This document shows positions 7,039 to 16,296 of a stretch of DNA of 64,000 nucleotides, in pieces. The notes beneath the pieces are model-generated. The model saw only the letters and a program-made list of their open reading frames with translations, had not been told where the DNA came from and did no database searches. Origin of the DNA: Paludibacteraceae bacterium (lineage in GTDB: Bacteria; Bacteroidota; Bacteroidia; Bacteroidales; Paludibacteraceae); NCBI GenBank assembly GCA_017550335.1, contig JAFZPM010000027.1, positions 98,759 through 162,758 of the forward strand. The letters run 5' to 3'. The stretch's first letter is position 1; each line of letters begins with the position of its first letter. The translations under genes and the position numbers were made by a program.

Positions 7039-9225
7039 ATGGCGATAATGAGATTCAACGCATTGAAGGAGTTGCAAAGCAGGCGACCATTGCCGGTGCA
7101 TATACCATCGGACAAGCTGTCTGACTATTTCGCGATCAATGTGTTTACGAAGGAGAAGATGCGCGAGTATCTTTCCAAGGATGCATTTAATGCTTTTATT
7201 GCGGCGGTAGACCGTGGTGTGTTGTTCGACAGGAACGTGGCGGACCAGATCGCGACGGGTATGCGTAAGTGGGCGAGTGAACGTGGGGCTACCCATTACA
7301 CGCACTGGTTCCAGCCCTTGACGGACGGTACGGCCGAGAAGCATGACGGGTTCATCGATTTCGACGAGAACGGTGACATCATCGAACGCTTCTCCGGTAA
7401 GTTGTTGATCCAGCAGGAGCCTGACGCCTCTTCCTTCCCTAACGGAGGTATCCGCAACACCTTCGAGGCGCGCGGCTATACGGCTTGGGATCTCTCTTCG
7501 CCTGCTTTCGTGGTGGGCTCCACGCTCTGTATCCCGACCATCTTCATCTCCTACACGGGTGAGGCGCTGGATTACAAGACGCCTTTGCTGAAGGCTATTT
7601 CTGCGGTCGATAAGGCTGCGGTGGCGGTCTGCCAATATTTCGATAAGAATGTGACGAAGGTGAATACGAACTTGGGCTGGGAACAGGAGTATTTCTTGGT
7701 GGACTCGGCCCTTTACAATGCGCGTCCAGACTTGTGCATGACGGGTAGAACCCTTATGGGACATGCCTCTGCCAAGGACCAGCAGTTGGACGACCACTAT
7801 TTCGGTTCCATCCCGGAGCGTGTCACCTCCTTCATGCGCGAAGTGGAGGTGGAGGCGCACAAGCTGGGCATTCCTTTGAAAACCAGACATAACGAGGTGG
7901 CTCCTAACCAATTCGAGTTCGCCCCGATCTACGAGGAGGCGAACCTGGCGAACGACCACAACCAGCTGATCATGGACGTGATGAAACGTATCGCCCGCAA
8001 GCACCATTTCCAGGTTTTGCTGCATGAGAAGCCTTTCGCAAGCGTGAATGGTTCCGGCAAGCACAATAACTGGTCTTTGACGACGGACACGGGCATCAAC
8101 CTGCTCTCTCCTGCTAAGAACCCTAAGGGGAACATGTTGTTCCTCACCTTCCTTGTGAATGTGATGACGGCTGTCTACAAGCATCAGGACCTGCTGCGCG
8201 CCTCCATCATGAGCGCTGGCAACACCTACCGATTGGGCGCCAACGAGGCACCTCCTGCCATCCTCTCCGTCTTCTTGGGACGTACGCTCTCCAAGATGTT
8301 GGACGACTTGGCCACCCAAGTGGGTGACAACAAGATGACGCCGGAGGAGAAGACCGCCCTGAAGTTGGGTATCGCGCGTATTCCGGACATCATGCTGGAT
8401 ACCACCGACCGTAACCGAACCTCTCCGTTCGCCTTCACGGGTAACCGTTTCGAGTTCCGCGCTGTCGGCTCGTCCGCTAACTGTGCGGCCTCCATCATCG
8501 CCTTGGATGCGACCGTCGCCCACCAACTGAACGAGTTCCGTGCGGAGGTGGATGACCTGATCAACGCAGGGAAGGGTAAGGACGAGGCGATCTTCCAAGT
8601 CCTGAAGAAACTGATCATAGAGTCCAAACCGGTGCGTTTCGAGGGAGACGGCTATTCCGAGGAGTGGAAGGCGGAGGCCAAGAAACGTGGACTCACCAAC
8701 ATCACCAGTGCCCCTGAGGCCATCAGCAAGTACTTGGACAAATCTTCCCTTGACGTGCTGATCGGTGAGAATGTCTTCAATGAGGTGGAACTGAAGGGAC
8801 GTGTCGAGGTGGAGTACGAGAAGTTCTCGAAGAAGGTGCAGATCGAATCCCGCATCTTGGGCGACATCGCCATCAATCATATCGTGCCTACCGCGGTAGC
8901 TTACCAGAACCGTCTGATCGAAAACCTCTGCGGCTTGAAGCAATTGTTCGATGCGAAGGAGTACGATGTTCTTTCGGAGGATAGGAAAGACCTGATACGT
9001 GAGATTTCCAGCCATGTCACCGCCATCAAGAAGCTGGTGAAGCGTATGACGGAGGAGCGTCATACCGCCAACACGGCGAAGAACGAGCATGAGACCGCGG
9101 TGGTGTACGACAGTGTGGTACGCCCGACGATGGAGGAGATCCGCTCCCACATCGATGACCTCGAATTGGTGATCGACGATGACTTCTGGCCGATGCCGAA
9201 GTACCGTGAACTGTTATTCTCTTGA
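7039..9225 (+). CDS. glnN: Glutamine synthetase type III
   Basis: Makes glutamine from glutamate, ammonia and ATP in the cytoplasm. The 728-residue length is typical of the GSIII class and much longer than GSI. Visible features include the N-terminal FNALKELQSRRPLPV, the catalytic-domain segments NLGWEQEYFLVD, NEVAPNQFEFAP and VNGSGKHNNWSL, and NRTSPFAFTGNRFEFRAVGSSANCA. ATG 7039 and ATG 7048 are both possible starts. The gene is monocistronic, with its own promoter and a strong terminator at 9248. GSIII is the usual ammonia-responsive enzyme of Bacteroidales. Confidence 0.97.
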   Translation: MAIMRFNALKELQSRRPLPVHIPSDKLSDYFAINVFTKEKMREYLSKDAFNAFIAAVDRGVLFDRNVADQIATGMRKWASERGATHYTHWFQPLTDGTAEKHDGFIDFDENGDIIERFSGKLLIQQEPDASSFPNGGIRNTFEARGYTAWDLSSPAFVVGSTLCIPTIFISYTGEALDYKTPLLKAISAVDKAAVAVCQYFDKNVTKVNTNLGWEQEYFLVDSALYNARPDLCMTGRTLMGHASAKDQQLDDHYFGSIPERVTSFMREVEVEAHKLGIPLKTRHNEVAPNQFEFAPIYEEANLANDHNQLIMDVMKRIARKHHFQVLLHEKPFASVNGSGKHNNWSLTTDTGINLLSPAKNPKGNMLFLTFLVNVMTAVYKHQDLLRASIMSAGNTYRLGANEAPPAILSVFLGRTLSKMLDDLATQVGDNKMTPEEKTALKLGIARIPDIMLDTTDRNRTSPFAFTGNRFEFRAVGSSANCAASIIALDATVAHQLNEFRAEVDDLINAGKGKDEAIFQVLKKLIIESKPVRFEGDGYSEEWKAEAKKRGLTNITSAPEAISKYLDKSSLDVLIGENVFNEVELKGRVEVEYEKFSKKVQIESRILGDIAINHIVPTAVAYQNRLIENLCGLKQLFDAKEYDVLSEDRKDLIREISSHVTAIKKLVKRMTEERHTANTAKNEHETAVVYDSVVRPTMEEIRSHIDDLELVIDDDFWPMPKYRELLFS

Positions 9226-9247
9226 TAGGTCCTTTGGGGTAAAATAG

Positions 9248-9288
9248 AAGACGGGGAAGCGGTCGTGATTGATCTCTTCCCCGTCTTT
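9248..9288 (+). terminator. Intrinsic terminator after glnN
   Basis: Perfect 12-bp stem AAGACGGGGAAG / CTTCCCCGTCTT, loop of 16, then TTTCC. Confidence 0.9.
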
Positions 9289-9379
9289 CCTTTCCCGGGA
9301 TGATACGATTGGCGTCGTCACCCCGAAGAGTTATCTTAAGGAGTCTGCTGGACTTTCGTTTTGTTAGCCTCCTGATGGG

Positions 9380-10339
9380 TTAGTCCCACCAGAAATACCA
9401 GAATTTGGAGCCCTTTAGTGTGCTGGCAAGATTCTGCACCGTTTCGCAACCTTGGGTGACGATGTCTGAGCAAAATCCGAACTGCTGGAGTGCGAGGGCC
9501 TTCGCCTCTTCTTCATCTTCCACAGGTTGTTTCACATGGAATTGCAGAATGTCGCCGGACATGAAGCAAGGGACCGCTCCGAACTTTTCAAACCAATATT
9601 TCGCGATGCTTCGGTGTTCCAACGGCTCAGGGCTCTCAACGCCTCCGAATGGCAGGTAGCAGAATACATCGTAGACTGATTGCACAGGTACATCGACGAA
9701 GCATAGGATGTTGTCGCTTTTGTTTAATATGAGAGATTTTAAAGCTTCACATTCATCCGATTTCTTTCCCCATGCGATTATATCGTTGTCCCAATCCATA
9801 TCACCCTCCGAAATGTAGATTTCCTTTATCTCCTCGAAACGGTTCTCGATTATGGACTCCGCATCCTCGAGAGGCGTGTTCAGCTTGCTTTGAATGAAGT
9901 CGTCCATGTCAGACAGATGGTTTTCGTATTCTTCCAGTAGGTTGTCTATTATGATATTGTCCAGTTCCACCATGACACGGACGAACCCCGGATTAGGTTG
10001 CTCTGTCATGCGCAGGTATAAGTTGGTCAGTTGAGCTTCTGTGATCTTGTCACAGTTGACTATTCGGACGATCTTACATCCAGTCTTTTCGATGATGTTG
10101 ATGGCTTTCCCTGCCTCGTCGCTCACCTTGATCTCCGCATTCGCGAATGGATCGTCCATCGGCTTTTCAGATTCCTGTGCCTCCTTGGTGTTTTCTGGGG
10201 CCGTTTCCTGGCTCTTCTCTTTTCCATCCTCGGCGGTTTGCTTTAGCTTGGTCTGGAGATAAGCGGCGGCGATGGGTGCCAATACTGCGACTGATAATTT
10301 GATTACGTTTTTTATCGTTTTGCGGTTCAGTATGCTCAT
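9380..10339 (-). CDS. Membrane-anchored DUF4253 protein
   Basis: Start chosen at ATG 10339 (MSILNRKTIKN); the longer frame runs back into the upstream gene. The 319-residue product has one N-terminal hydrophobic helix (IKLSVAVLAPIAAAYL), an acidic Glu/Lys-rich linker (residues 35-70) and a globular part. It ends with the DUF4253 hallmark: AKYWFEKFGAVPCFMSGD, then CSDIVTQG and the terminal KFWYFWWD. DUF4253 has no established biochemical role. It is the last gene of a four-gene minus-strand run, 31 bp after the Big_2 gene. Confidence 0.75.
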   Translation of the reverse strand: MSILNRKTIKNVIKLSVAVLAPIAAAYLQTKLKQTAEDGKEKSQETAPENTKEAQESEKPMDDPFANAEIKVSDEAGKAINIIEKTGCKIVRIVNCDKITEAQLTNLYLRMTEQPNPGFVRVMVELDNIIIDNLLEEYENHLSDMDDFIQSKLNTPLEDAESIIENRFEEIKEIYISEGDMDWDNDIIAWGKKSDECEALKSLILNKSDNILCFVDVPVQSVYDVFCYLPFGGVESPEPLEHRSIAKYWFEKFGAVPCFMSGDILQFHVKQPVEDEEEAKALALQQFGFCSDIVTQGCETVQNLASTLKGSKFWYFWWD

Positions 10340-10370
10340 GTTGTTTCTTGATATATGATTTGACTTGTTA

Positions 10371-11015
10371 TTACTCCTCGCTCTCCTCGTCGACGGTGAC
10401 GTAGCACTTGGCGGATATGTTTCCTGCGGAGGCGACGATGGCAGTCTCGCCCTCAGCCATGGCAATGATGGTGCCGTCCGATGAGACCGTGGCCACAGCG
10501 TTGTTTTCGGAGCTCCATGAAATGCTGAATCTCTCGCTCGACTCCTCAGGGTAAATGGCTGCGTTGAGTTTCTTCTTGTCGCCCACCTTCATGTTCAATT
10601 CGTCCTTGTTCAGGCGTATTTCACTCACTTTGGCGAGGTCGTTGGTCTTGACGATGAAGCTATCCACCACATAAACGCTATTGCCTCTCCATGGCAGGGT
10701 GTGGAAGTACTCCTTGTAGTAGAGGTCCACGGTGCGGTCGCCCATTTCCATGAGCTTCATCGCCACGTTTTCGTCCTCGATGGAGAATATGAATTCGTTG
10801 GACTGGATGGTTCCGCCGTTGGCAGGTGCGCTTTTCAGTCCGTTTTGGATGATTTTACCCTCATAGGTTTTGAAGATATAACCCTTCTTCACCACGTAGT
10901 TCAGTTCACCGCTTTTAACGCCCTCGCCGAAAACGTAGTAGTAACGGAAGTAGACGAATGCGCCTAGTCCTAGAATCACACAGAGGATGGTGATGATGAC
11001 GATTTTGATTTTCAT
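10371..11015 (-). CDS. Single-pass membrane protein with Big_2 (Ig-like) domain
   Basis: A 214-residue protein with an N-terminal membrane helix (IVIITILCVILGLGAFVYF) and a middle region of unknown fold. Its C-terminal bacterial Ig-like group 2 domain (residues about 130-210) shows IRLNKDELNMKVGDKKKL, YPEESS, WSSENNAVATVSSDGTI and A.GETAIVASAG. Such domains are structural modules of envelope and surface proteins. No lipobox is present. It lies 49 bp after the DUF5723 gene and 31 bp before the DUF4253 gene. Confidence 0.75.
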   Translation of the reverse strand: MKIKIVIITILCVILGLGAFVYFRYYYVFGEGVKSGELNYVVKKGYIFKTYEGKIIQNGLKSAPANGGTIQSNEFIFSIEDENVAMKLMEMGDRTVDLYYKEYFHTLPWRGNSVYVVDSFIVKTNDLAKVSEIRLNKDELNMKVGDKKKLNAAIYPEESSERFSISWSSENNAVATVSSDGTIIAMAEGETAIVASAGNISAKCYVTVDEESEE

Positions 11016-11064
11016 TGTCTTCTGTAATTATTCAAAAGTTTCAGAGTGTTGTTAATGATGTTTT

Positions 11065-12474
11065 CTACAAGTTGAATCTATTGTTTTTCTTGTATCCGAT
11101 GACGACGCCCATGCCTAGCGTGACTTTCGTGTCGCGCACATAGCAAGGCACTTTATGTCCGTCCATGGATGCGTATCTCAGCGGTATGTGGTCGATGGCG
11201 GCGTACAGGTTGATAGGGCCCGCGTTGCCGTTCAGACCGATGCCGATGTTGTTCCATCCGTTGAAGAGGGTGTACGTGAACGTTCCGGAGAAATGTTCGA
11301 TGGGGCGGAAGTTGGCGGAGAGGACGAGCTCTTCCCTTGTCGCCTTGCGGAGGATGTATGTCTTGGAAAGAGCGCCGACGCTGAACTTATCGTCCATGAA
11401 CGCATACTCGCCCGCCAGGAGGAGTTTGGCGGATAACCAAGTGGTGTAGTTCTCCGGGTGCTCGTTTTTCTTCAACATGCGTTTGAAACGCCTTTTGTAG
11501 GGGCCCCACCATCCTTCTGCGGCGTTATCTTCGCTCACCTCGTATTCGATTCCTTTGTAGCTGAAGTATTCGCGTGGATTGAGTTCCTGCACATTCCCTG
11601 TCCAAGCGAGGAATCCGAGGTCCAGTATGCTGGCGGATATTTTCACCTCGGGGGTGACTTGGTAGTTGACGCCCGCATCGATGGCGAATCCGTGACCTTG
11701 CGCTTTGGTGATTTTCCCTCCGTTTGATTTGAGTCCGCTGACCCTGTCCGTCTCGGTGGTTGTGATTTCCATGGTTGGCGTGGTGATGCGCAGGTTGCCA
11801 CTGCCTGATACTTGCCACTCATCTTCGCTCGCGCTCATGTGCAGGTTTCTGAGGTTGGAGCTCACGTTCGCATGTCCGATCAGGAACTTCGCTTTGGCGC
11901 CCCATGCCAGGTTTTCGTCGAGTTTCGAGGAGAAGCCTCCTGCTATCTCGGTGTAGAGGGAGCCTGACACGGCCATCTTGTCGACGCACAGATCGAACGT
12001 CTCACCGTTCTCCATGCCGACGAAGAAGAATTCGAAGAACTCCTTGGGTATGGATATGGCGGATTCCATCTTGTTGCTGACGGTTAGGGTGACGAACATC
12101 TTGTCGTTGATGCGGTATCCGGCGTCGAACAGGTCTATCCTGTAGGAGGCGTGCAGCTGCTCACGTCCGTGGATGGCGTCCAGGAACTCGTCTGCGGCCA
12201 TGACGTTCTTGTCGCAGAAGAGCAGTGTCTTTTGTTCTCCGTCTATCTTCTTGCTTTTGAAGATGTCCGTCAGTGTGATGTCTGTGTTACCGCCTCCAAC
12301 GGCCACGGTGGAGACTAAAGGCACTCCCACATATAGCTTCCCTTTCGGTTGGAAGGAAGGGTTCAGGTGGTGTTGACGGTAGTTCTGCTTGTCGAAGTAG
12401 AGCGTGTTGGAGATTTGTGCAGACAATGTGCAGCAAATCATACCGAATAGTAGAAGGGTTAATGTCTTTTTCAT
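11065..12474 (-). CDS. DUF5723 family outer-membrane protein
   Basis: Start set at ATG 12474 (MKKTLTLLLFGMICCTLSAQ), a good signal peptide; the ATG at 12483 only adds MCA. The 469-residue mature part is rich in predicted beta strands and opens with the family signature NTLYFDKQNY.. HHLNPSFQPKGKLYVGVPL. Later strands include FSGTFTYTLFNGWNNIGIGL and the terminal TLGMGVVIGYKKNN. This fits a PorV/FadL-like barrel of the DUF5723 family, widespread in Bacteroidota and functionally undefined. The upstream lipoprotein gene ends 13 bp before its start. Confidence 0.75.
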   Translation of the reverse strand: MKKTLTLLLFGMICCTLSAQISNTLYFDKQNYRQHHLNPSFQPKGKLYVGVPLVSTVAVGGGNTDITLTDIFKSKKIDGEQKTLLFCDKNVMAADEFLDAIHGREQLHASYRIDLFDAGYRINDKMFVTLTVSNKMESAISIPKEFFEFFFVGMENGETFDLCVDKMAVSGSLYTEIAGGFSSKLDENLAWGAKAKFLIGHANVSSNLRNLHMSASEDEWQVSGSGNLRITTPTMEITTTETDRVSGLKSNGGKITKAQGHGFAIDAGVNYQVTPEVKISASILDLGFLAWTGNVQELNPREYFSYKGIEYEVSEDNAAEGWWGPYKRRFKRMLKKNEHPENYTTWLSAKLLLAGEYAFMDDKFSVGALSKTYILRKATREELVLSANFRPIEHFSGTFTYTLFNGWNNIGIGLNGNAGPINLYAAIDHIPLRYASMDGHKVPCYVRDTKVTLGMGVVIGYKKNNRFNL

Positions 12475-12487
12475 TGCGCACATTGTT

Positions 12488-13231
12488 TTAAAAATCGTAT
12501 TCGTTAACTAAGATTCCTCCCTTGAAGAAGCAAGCGAGTTTCATCTTCATGGTGTTTTTGTCCGTTAGGATGGATTGCTCGTAATCGTCCATCGAGAATC
12601 TGTATTCCACGTTGATTTGGTCCACCAATCGCAGTGGTTCCATGAAGGATTTGTCGTAGGATATCTGGTGTTTCGTGACCTTGTTGTCTGAGACCGTATG
12701 GCTTGCCTCGTCGATGGATGCGGGTCCTGCAGTGAAGGTCTGCTCCTTGCGCAGTTCAGGTATTTCTTCCAATGTGTTGTTGATGGTGTCCTTGTGGAAG
12801 AAACTGACTTTGTAGTATATGCTCAGTGGCATGCCGTTCTCCACTTCGATCTTCAGGATGCATTGATCCAACTTGTCTATCGGATGACCTTCTCCCACCT
12901 TGTTGTCGAAGTGCAGTCCCGGGAAAGAATCCTTCTCTTCGATGTATGAACCTCTCTTGATCACGACGGGGAGTTTGACGTGTTTTCTTACCTCGTCGGT
13001 GATCTGGAATGTGGTGTCTGGTGTGATGATGACCCCTTGGCTGTTGTCATGCTTGACGACATCCTTGATGGTGGCGGTCACTTGCGCGACGGGAACGTCC
13101 AGGGCGGTCTGCATGTAGAGGCTGTCTGTGTCCAGCTTGTCCAAGTCCAAGTCTTCGACTGTGCAGGAAGGTTGTCCACAGAATGCGGCGAGGATTCCTA
13201 ATGCGACGGGTAAAAGTTTGATTTTTCTCAT
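12488..13231 (-). CDS. Putative lipoprotein, unknown function
   Basis: The 247-residue product begins MRKIKLLPVALGILAAFCG, followed by QPSC and an acidic Asp-rich stretch (EDLDLDKLDTD). Cys at residue 23 could be lipidated, though the box QPSC is imperfect. The remainder is beta-rich without a recognised domain. A CAAAGGTA element on the plus strand (13254-13261) reads as TACCTTTG on the minus strand, a -7 box about 23 bp before the ATG, so this is probably the first gene of the four-gene operon ending at 9380. Confidence 0.6.
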   Translation of the reverse strand: MRKIKLLPVALGILAAFCGQPSCTVEDLDLDKLDTDSLYMQTALDVPVAQVTATIKDVVKHDNSQGVIITPDTTFQITDEVRKHVKLPVVIKRGSYIEEKDSFPGLHFDNKVGEGHPIDKLDQCILKIEVENGMPLSIYYKVSFFHKDTINNTLEEIPELRKEQTFTAGPASIDEASHTVSDNKVTKHQISYDKSFMEPLRLVDQINVEYRFSMDDYEQSILTDKNTMKMKLACFFKGGILVNEYDF

Positions 13232-13253
13232 ATCTGCGCTTTTTTTATTTTAA

Positions 13254-13261
13254 CAAAGGTA
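13254..13261 (-). promoter_or_regulatory. -7 box of the four-gene envelope operon
   Basis: TACCTTTG on the minus strand. No matching -33 TTG at the usual distance. Confidence 0.45.
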
Positions 13262-13340
13262 ATTATTTTTCCGGATAAATAACCTATTCGGACATCCTAT
13301 TTTATGTGCGCAAAAATTCTTTTCGTCTGTAAAGTTTTTG

Positions 13341-13348
13341 TATTTTTG
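13341..13348 (+). promoter_or_regulatory. -7 box of the DUF3127 gene
   Basis: TATTTTTG about 57 bp before the ATG at 13405. A -33 TTG is not evident. Confidence 0.45.
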
Positions 13349-13404
13349 TGAAAAATAATTTTCGGGGGAGGATGTTCCCCTTTTCATTTTAATGAGATAT
13401 AAAA

Positions 13405-13806
13405 ATGGATTTTACTGGTAGAATTATTGCTGTTTTGCCTAAGAGAACGGGAGAGGGCAGGAATGGTACTTGGATGAGCCAAGAGTATGTGATGGAGCAT
13501 GATACGTCGAACGCCCAATATCCTCGTCGCATGTGTTTCAATGTTTGGGGCGAGCAGAAGATTAATGATTTTAATATTCAGGAGGGGCAATTCTACACGG
13601 TCAGTGTGGACATTGATTGCCGCGAGTGGCAAGGCCGTTGGTTCAATGATATCCGTGCTTGGAGGGTTACTCCTGCCGGTTCCCAGGCTTCGCAGCCAGT
13701 TCCTCCGGCTCAACCAGCCATGCCGGGCGGTATGCCGAATGTGCCTACGTTCGACGCTTCTTCTAATGCGTCTCAGGAGAACGAGGCGGATCAGCTTCCT
13801 TTCTAA
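13405..13806 (+). CDS. DUF3127 protein (OB-fold-like, SSB-related)
   Basis: A 133-residue cytoplasmic protein. The N-terminal 90 residues carry the DUF3127 pattern: TGRIIAVLP, GTWMSQEYVMEH, YPRRMCFNVWGEQKI and WFNDIRAWRV. The tail is Pro/Gln/Met-rich (residues 92-120) and ends in an acidic tip DQLPF. Domain plus disordered linker plus acidic hydrophobic tip mirrors single-stranded-DNA-binding proteins, whose tip recruits partners, so a nucleic-acid role is a fair inference. The family itself is uncharacterised. Monocistronic between its promoter and a bidirectional terminator. Confidence 0.8.
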   Translation: MDFTGRIIAVLPKRTGEGRNGTWMSQEYVMEHDTSNAQYPRRMCFNVWGEQKINDFNIQEGQFYTVSVDIDCREWQGRWFNDIRAWRVTPAGSQASQPVPPAQPAMPGGMPNVPTFDASSNASQENEADQLPF

Positions 13807-13899
13807 CGTATAGCGGGGGAACGTCTCTTCCGAGGACTAGGGTGGTGTTTCATCCGTTCTGTGGTGGATGACAGGTTTCCTTCTGGTTTTTGAAAAAGC

Positions 13900-13938
13900 A
13901 GAGGGATGTCACTGTGGAGTGGCATCCCTCTATTTTTT
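13900..13938 (+). terminator. Terminator between convergent DUF3127 and GH5 genes
   Basis: Stem AGAGGGATG / CATCCCTCT, extended by a CAC/GTG pairing past one mismatch, followed by TATTTTTTG. Confidence 0.85.
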
Positions 13939-13961
13939 GTGGCAATCACTGCCTTGTCCGT

Positions 13962-15098
13962 TTACTTTCCGATGATGATGGCGGGCAGTTCGTTGGCTGA
14001 ACCATCCTCGTTCACGATAGGGAAATCTCCCTTGTAGCACCAGTGGCAGTTGGCGATGTTGTATGTGTGGAAGATGTCGCAGATGTCCCTGTACCAACGC
14101 AGACGAACCTCTTTGTCCACATAGAATGGGTATACGCCGAACTCTCCGCAGTAGAGTTGCAGTCCGAGCGAATCAGCCTTGTCGATGGCAAGCTTCATTT
14201 GTTCGTACATGATCTCTTTGTTGTATTCTCCGTTCATTGAGGCGATCTTGTCCTTCTGCTCCTGCGTGAGGGAATCCAAAGCGAGGGAGTCCGTCACTTG
14301 GATGCCTGGGTAGTTGACCTTTCCCGCATAGAAAGCGTAGTCGGTCCAAGGAGCTTGATGGTGTGTTACCAAGCTAGGCTCGTAGAAGTGATAACTCAAC
14401 ATGATGTACTTGTCGTTTTCAGGCACGCGGAGCGAGTCGAACGTGGAAGGAATCTGCCAGCGGTTCGAACCGAAGATGATGGTTCTCTCCTTTTCGGTCT
14501 CACGGATGCCCTTCACCATTTTCTCCACCAATAGGTTCCAATCCTCGCAAGTCGGTGCGACAGGCTCGTTCATCAACTCGTAGGCCAGACGGTCGTTAGG
14601 GTATTGAGCCAGGTCTTTCTGCAGGTCTTTCCAGATGTTGACGATCTTCTCCTGCTCCTTAGGGTCTTGGAAGAGCGTATTTGGATGCCCGTTCTCGTTG
14701 TTGAAGTGGTGGGAACGCACGATGTGGAGGTCCACGACGATATTCATGCTATCCTCTAACGCCCAACCGATGGCGTTGTGCATCAAGGCGAATGTGCTTG
14801 AATCCCTGTTCATCTCCTCGTCATAGAGCTGTTCCTCGTCTACTGCTAGACGTACGAAATCGAAGCCCATGGCTGCGATGGAGTCGAAGTCCTTCTTCGT
14901 GATTTTGTTGGCCCTCACTTCCCCTCTGTCGCCGGACTGGGATAGCCAGTGACTGATGTTCACACCGTTGTGCAGATTAAGTGTCGCATACTGACATTTT
15001 GGCTCCTCACTCGGTTCCTGTGCCTTTTGCTCTGCTGGCTTGTTGCAGGATAGCAATGCGAGTGCTAGCGATGCAATGCTGATGATACGTGTTTTCAT
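13962..15098 (-). CDS. Glycoside hydrolase family 5 lipoprotein (cellulase-type)
   Basis: A 378-residue lipoprotein with N-terminus ending in LALALLSC, a clear lipobox. The (beta/alpha)8 domain begins near residue 40 (NLHNGVNISHWLSQ). It has VDLHI, the acid/base motif YELMNEP (Glu near residue 178) and the nucleophile motif LYCGEFGVYP (Glu near residue 317), then WCYKGDFP. This is a retaining endo-beta-glycanase fold. Substrate (cellulose, xyloglucan, mannan) cannot be decided. No SusC/D genes are adjacent, so it is not in a classic polysaccharide locus. A lone lipoprotein fits display at the outer membrane or in the periplasm. Confidence 0.88.
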   Translation of the reverse strand: MKTRIISIASLALALLSCNKPAEQKAQEPSEEPKCQYATLNLHNGVNISHWLSQSGDRGEVRANKITKKDFDSIAAMGFDFVRLAVDEEQLYDEEMNRDSSTFALMHNAIGWALEDSMNIVVDLHIVRSHHFNNENGHPNTLFQDPKEQEKIVNIWKDLQKDLAQYPNDRLAYELMNEPVAPTCEDWNLLVEKMVKGIRETEKERTIIFGSNRWQIPSTFDSLRVPENDKYIMLSYHFYEPSLVTHHQAPWTDYAFYAGKVNYPGIQVTDSLALDSLTQEQKDKIASMNGEYNKEIMYEQMKLAIDKADSLGLQLYCGEFGVYPFYVDKEVRLRWYRDICDIFHTYNIANCHWCYKGDFPIVNEDGSANELPAIIIGK

Positions 15099-15172
15099 AA
15101 GATCGTATATCGTTTATTTGTAATATTTTATGGGTTTATGATAATCTGGTCAGAAATTATCCCTGTTAATGT

Positions 15173-16108
15173 CTATTTCGCTTTGACGATCAATGTCTCG
15201 GACTTGTTGCCCTCCGTTGAACTCAACGACTGGACGCTCTCGTAGGAGATCATCCATCCTGTCTTAGCGTCGAACACTGCGGTTTCTTTGGACTCCGCCG
15301 TTATTTTCTGCTCCTTGAACTCTTTGACCGCCATGTCGACTTTCTCCTTTATTTTAGGGTCGTCTGGCGAAACGCCCATCTCTTTTGCGATTCCGGTCGT
15401 GTATTTTTTCATCCATGCGGTCATGGCGTTGAGGCACTCTTTTTCTGGAAGCTTCGCAGTGGTGACGAATGTTATCTTACCTTTCTCCTTGCTCACTTTG
15501 GTGGAGGATTTCACATTCTCCAGGACTGTTGTGCACAAGGTGATGTTCGTGGTCCCTCTTTTATCCATCTTAGTGTCATATTCTTTCCCGAAGTATTTGT
15601 GCATGGCGAGGATCTCCTGCATGTTCATGTCCATGAAACTTTTTTCGTTGGGCGCTGTCATGCTTTTGAGCAATAAGGCCATAAGCCCGTTTAATTTCCC
15701 CGAAAAACTGTTGCTTGTGTCTTGTGGGGTGTCGAGGATTTTGCGGTATTCGTTGAAGTTGTCGACAGAGAGGATCTTTCCGTTGAGGGAGGTGGTGTAG
15801 ATCGGAATGAATCGTTTTATTTTTTCGTACGTCTCTTGTCCGATCATTGCTTTCGCCATCTCTTCCATCCCTGTGAAGTCTTGCTCGTTGGTATAGGTAC
15901 AGGAGATCTTGTATTTCGACGATGTTTTTTCCAATACATTAATAGCGACGTCTGAACTGCTCGTTTTCGCAGTGTCTGTGTAATGCTCCAAGGCGTAGCT
16001 CTTTGTCTCACCTACCTTCCACGAGGGTTTCAAGGTGATTTTCTCTGCGAATGCTGTAGCTACTATGGTCAGGAAACATACGCAGGTTAACAATGCTTTT
16101 CTGCTCAT
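15173..16108 (-). CDS. Secreted protein of unknown function (DUF6263-like)
   Basis: A 311-residue product with signal peptide MSRKALLTCVCFLTIVATAFA, then beta-rich sequence (ITLKPSWKVGETKSYALEHY, NVLEKTSSKYKISCTY). It ends in a strand pair containing ESKETAVFDAKTGWMISYES. The layout resembles DUF6263 proteins from memory, which are undefined in function; this assignment is weak. A TATATTTG -7 box lies on the minus strand at 16143-16150, 35 bp before the start. It is probably transcribed alone; the GH5 gene follows after 74 bp. Confidence 0.6.
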   Translation of the reverse strand: MSRKALLTCVCFLTIVATAFAEKITLKPSWKVGETKSYALEHYTDTAKTSSSDVAINVLEKTSSKYKISCTYTNEQDFTGMEEMAKAMIGQETYEKIKRFIPIYTTSLNGKILSVDNFNEYRKILDTPQDTSNSFSGKLNGLMALLLKSMTAPNEKSFMDMNMQEILAMHKYFGKEYDTKMDKRGTTNITLCTTVLENVKSSTKVSKEKGKITFVTTAKLPEKECLNAMTAWMKKYTTGIAKEMGVSPDDPKIKEKVDMAVKEFKEQKITAESKETAVFDAKTGWMISYESVQSLSSTEGNKSETLIVKAK

Positions 16109-16236
16109 GATTTGATGTTGTTTTGAATTTACTATGATATTACAAATATAGATATTTATTTTCTATCCGCTACATACTTGGGTGAAAAACGGGTGCTAAT
16201 TCTATTGATCATCCGGGTATGGGAAATGTTCAGTTA

Positions 16237-16265
16237 TTGCCCCCCGTATATTTTTATTATTTTTG
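16237..16265 (+). promoter_or_regulatory. Promoter of the metallophosphoesterase gene
   Basis: -33 TTG at 16237-16239, 18-bp spacer, -7 TATTTTTG at 16258-16265, 31 bp before the ATG. Confidence 0.65.
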
Positions 16266-16296
16266 CGACCTGAAATTGTCTTAAACATCAGGTATT

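Noticed and set aside
7012..9150. Long minus-strand open frame opposite glnN (712 codons)
   Set aside because: It mirrors a certain glutamine synthetase gene, has Arg/His/Leu-rich composition typical of antisense shadow frames, and matches no family.
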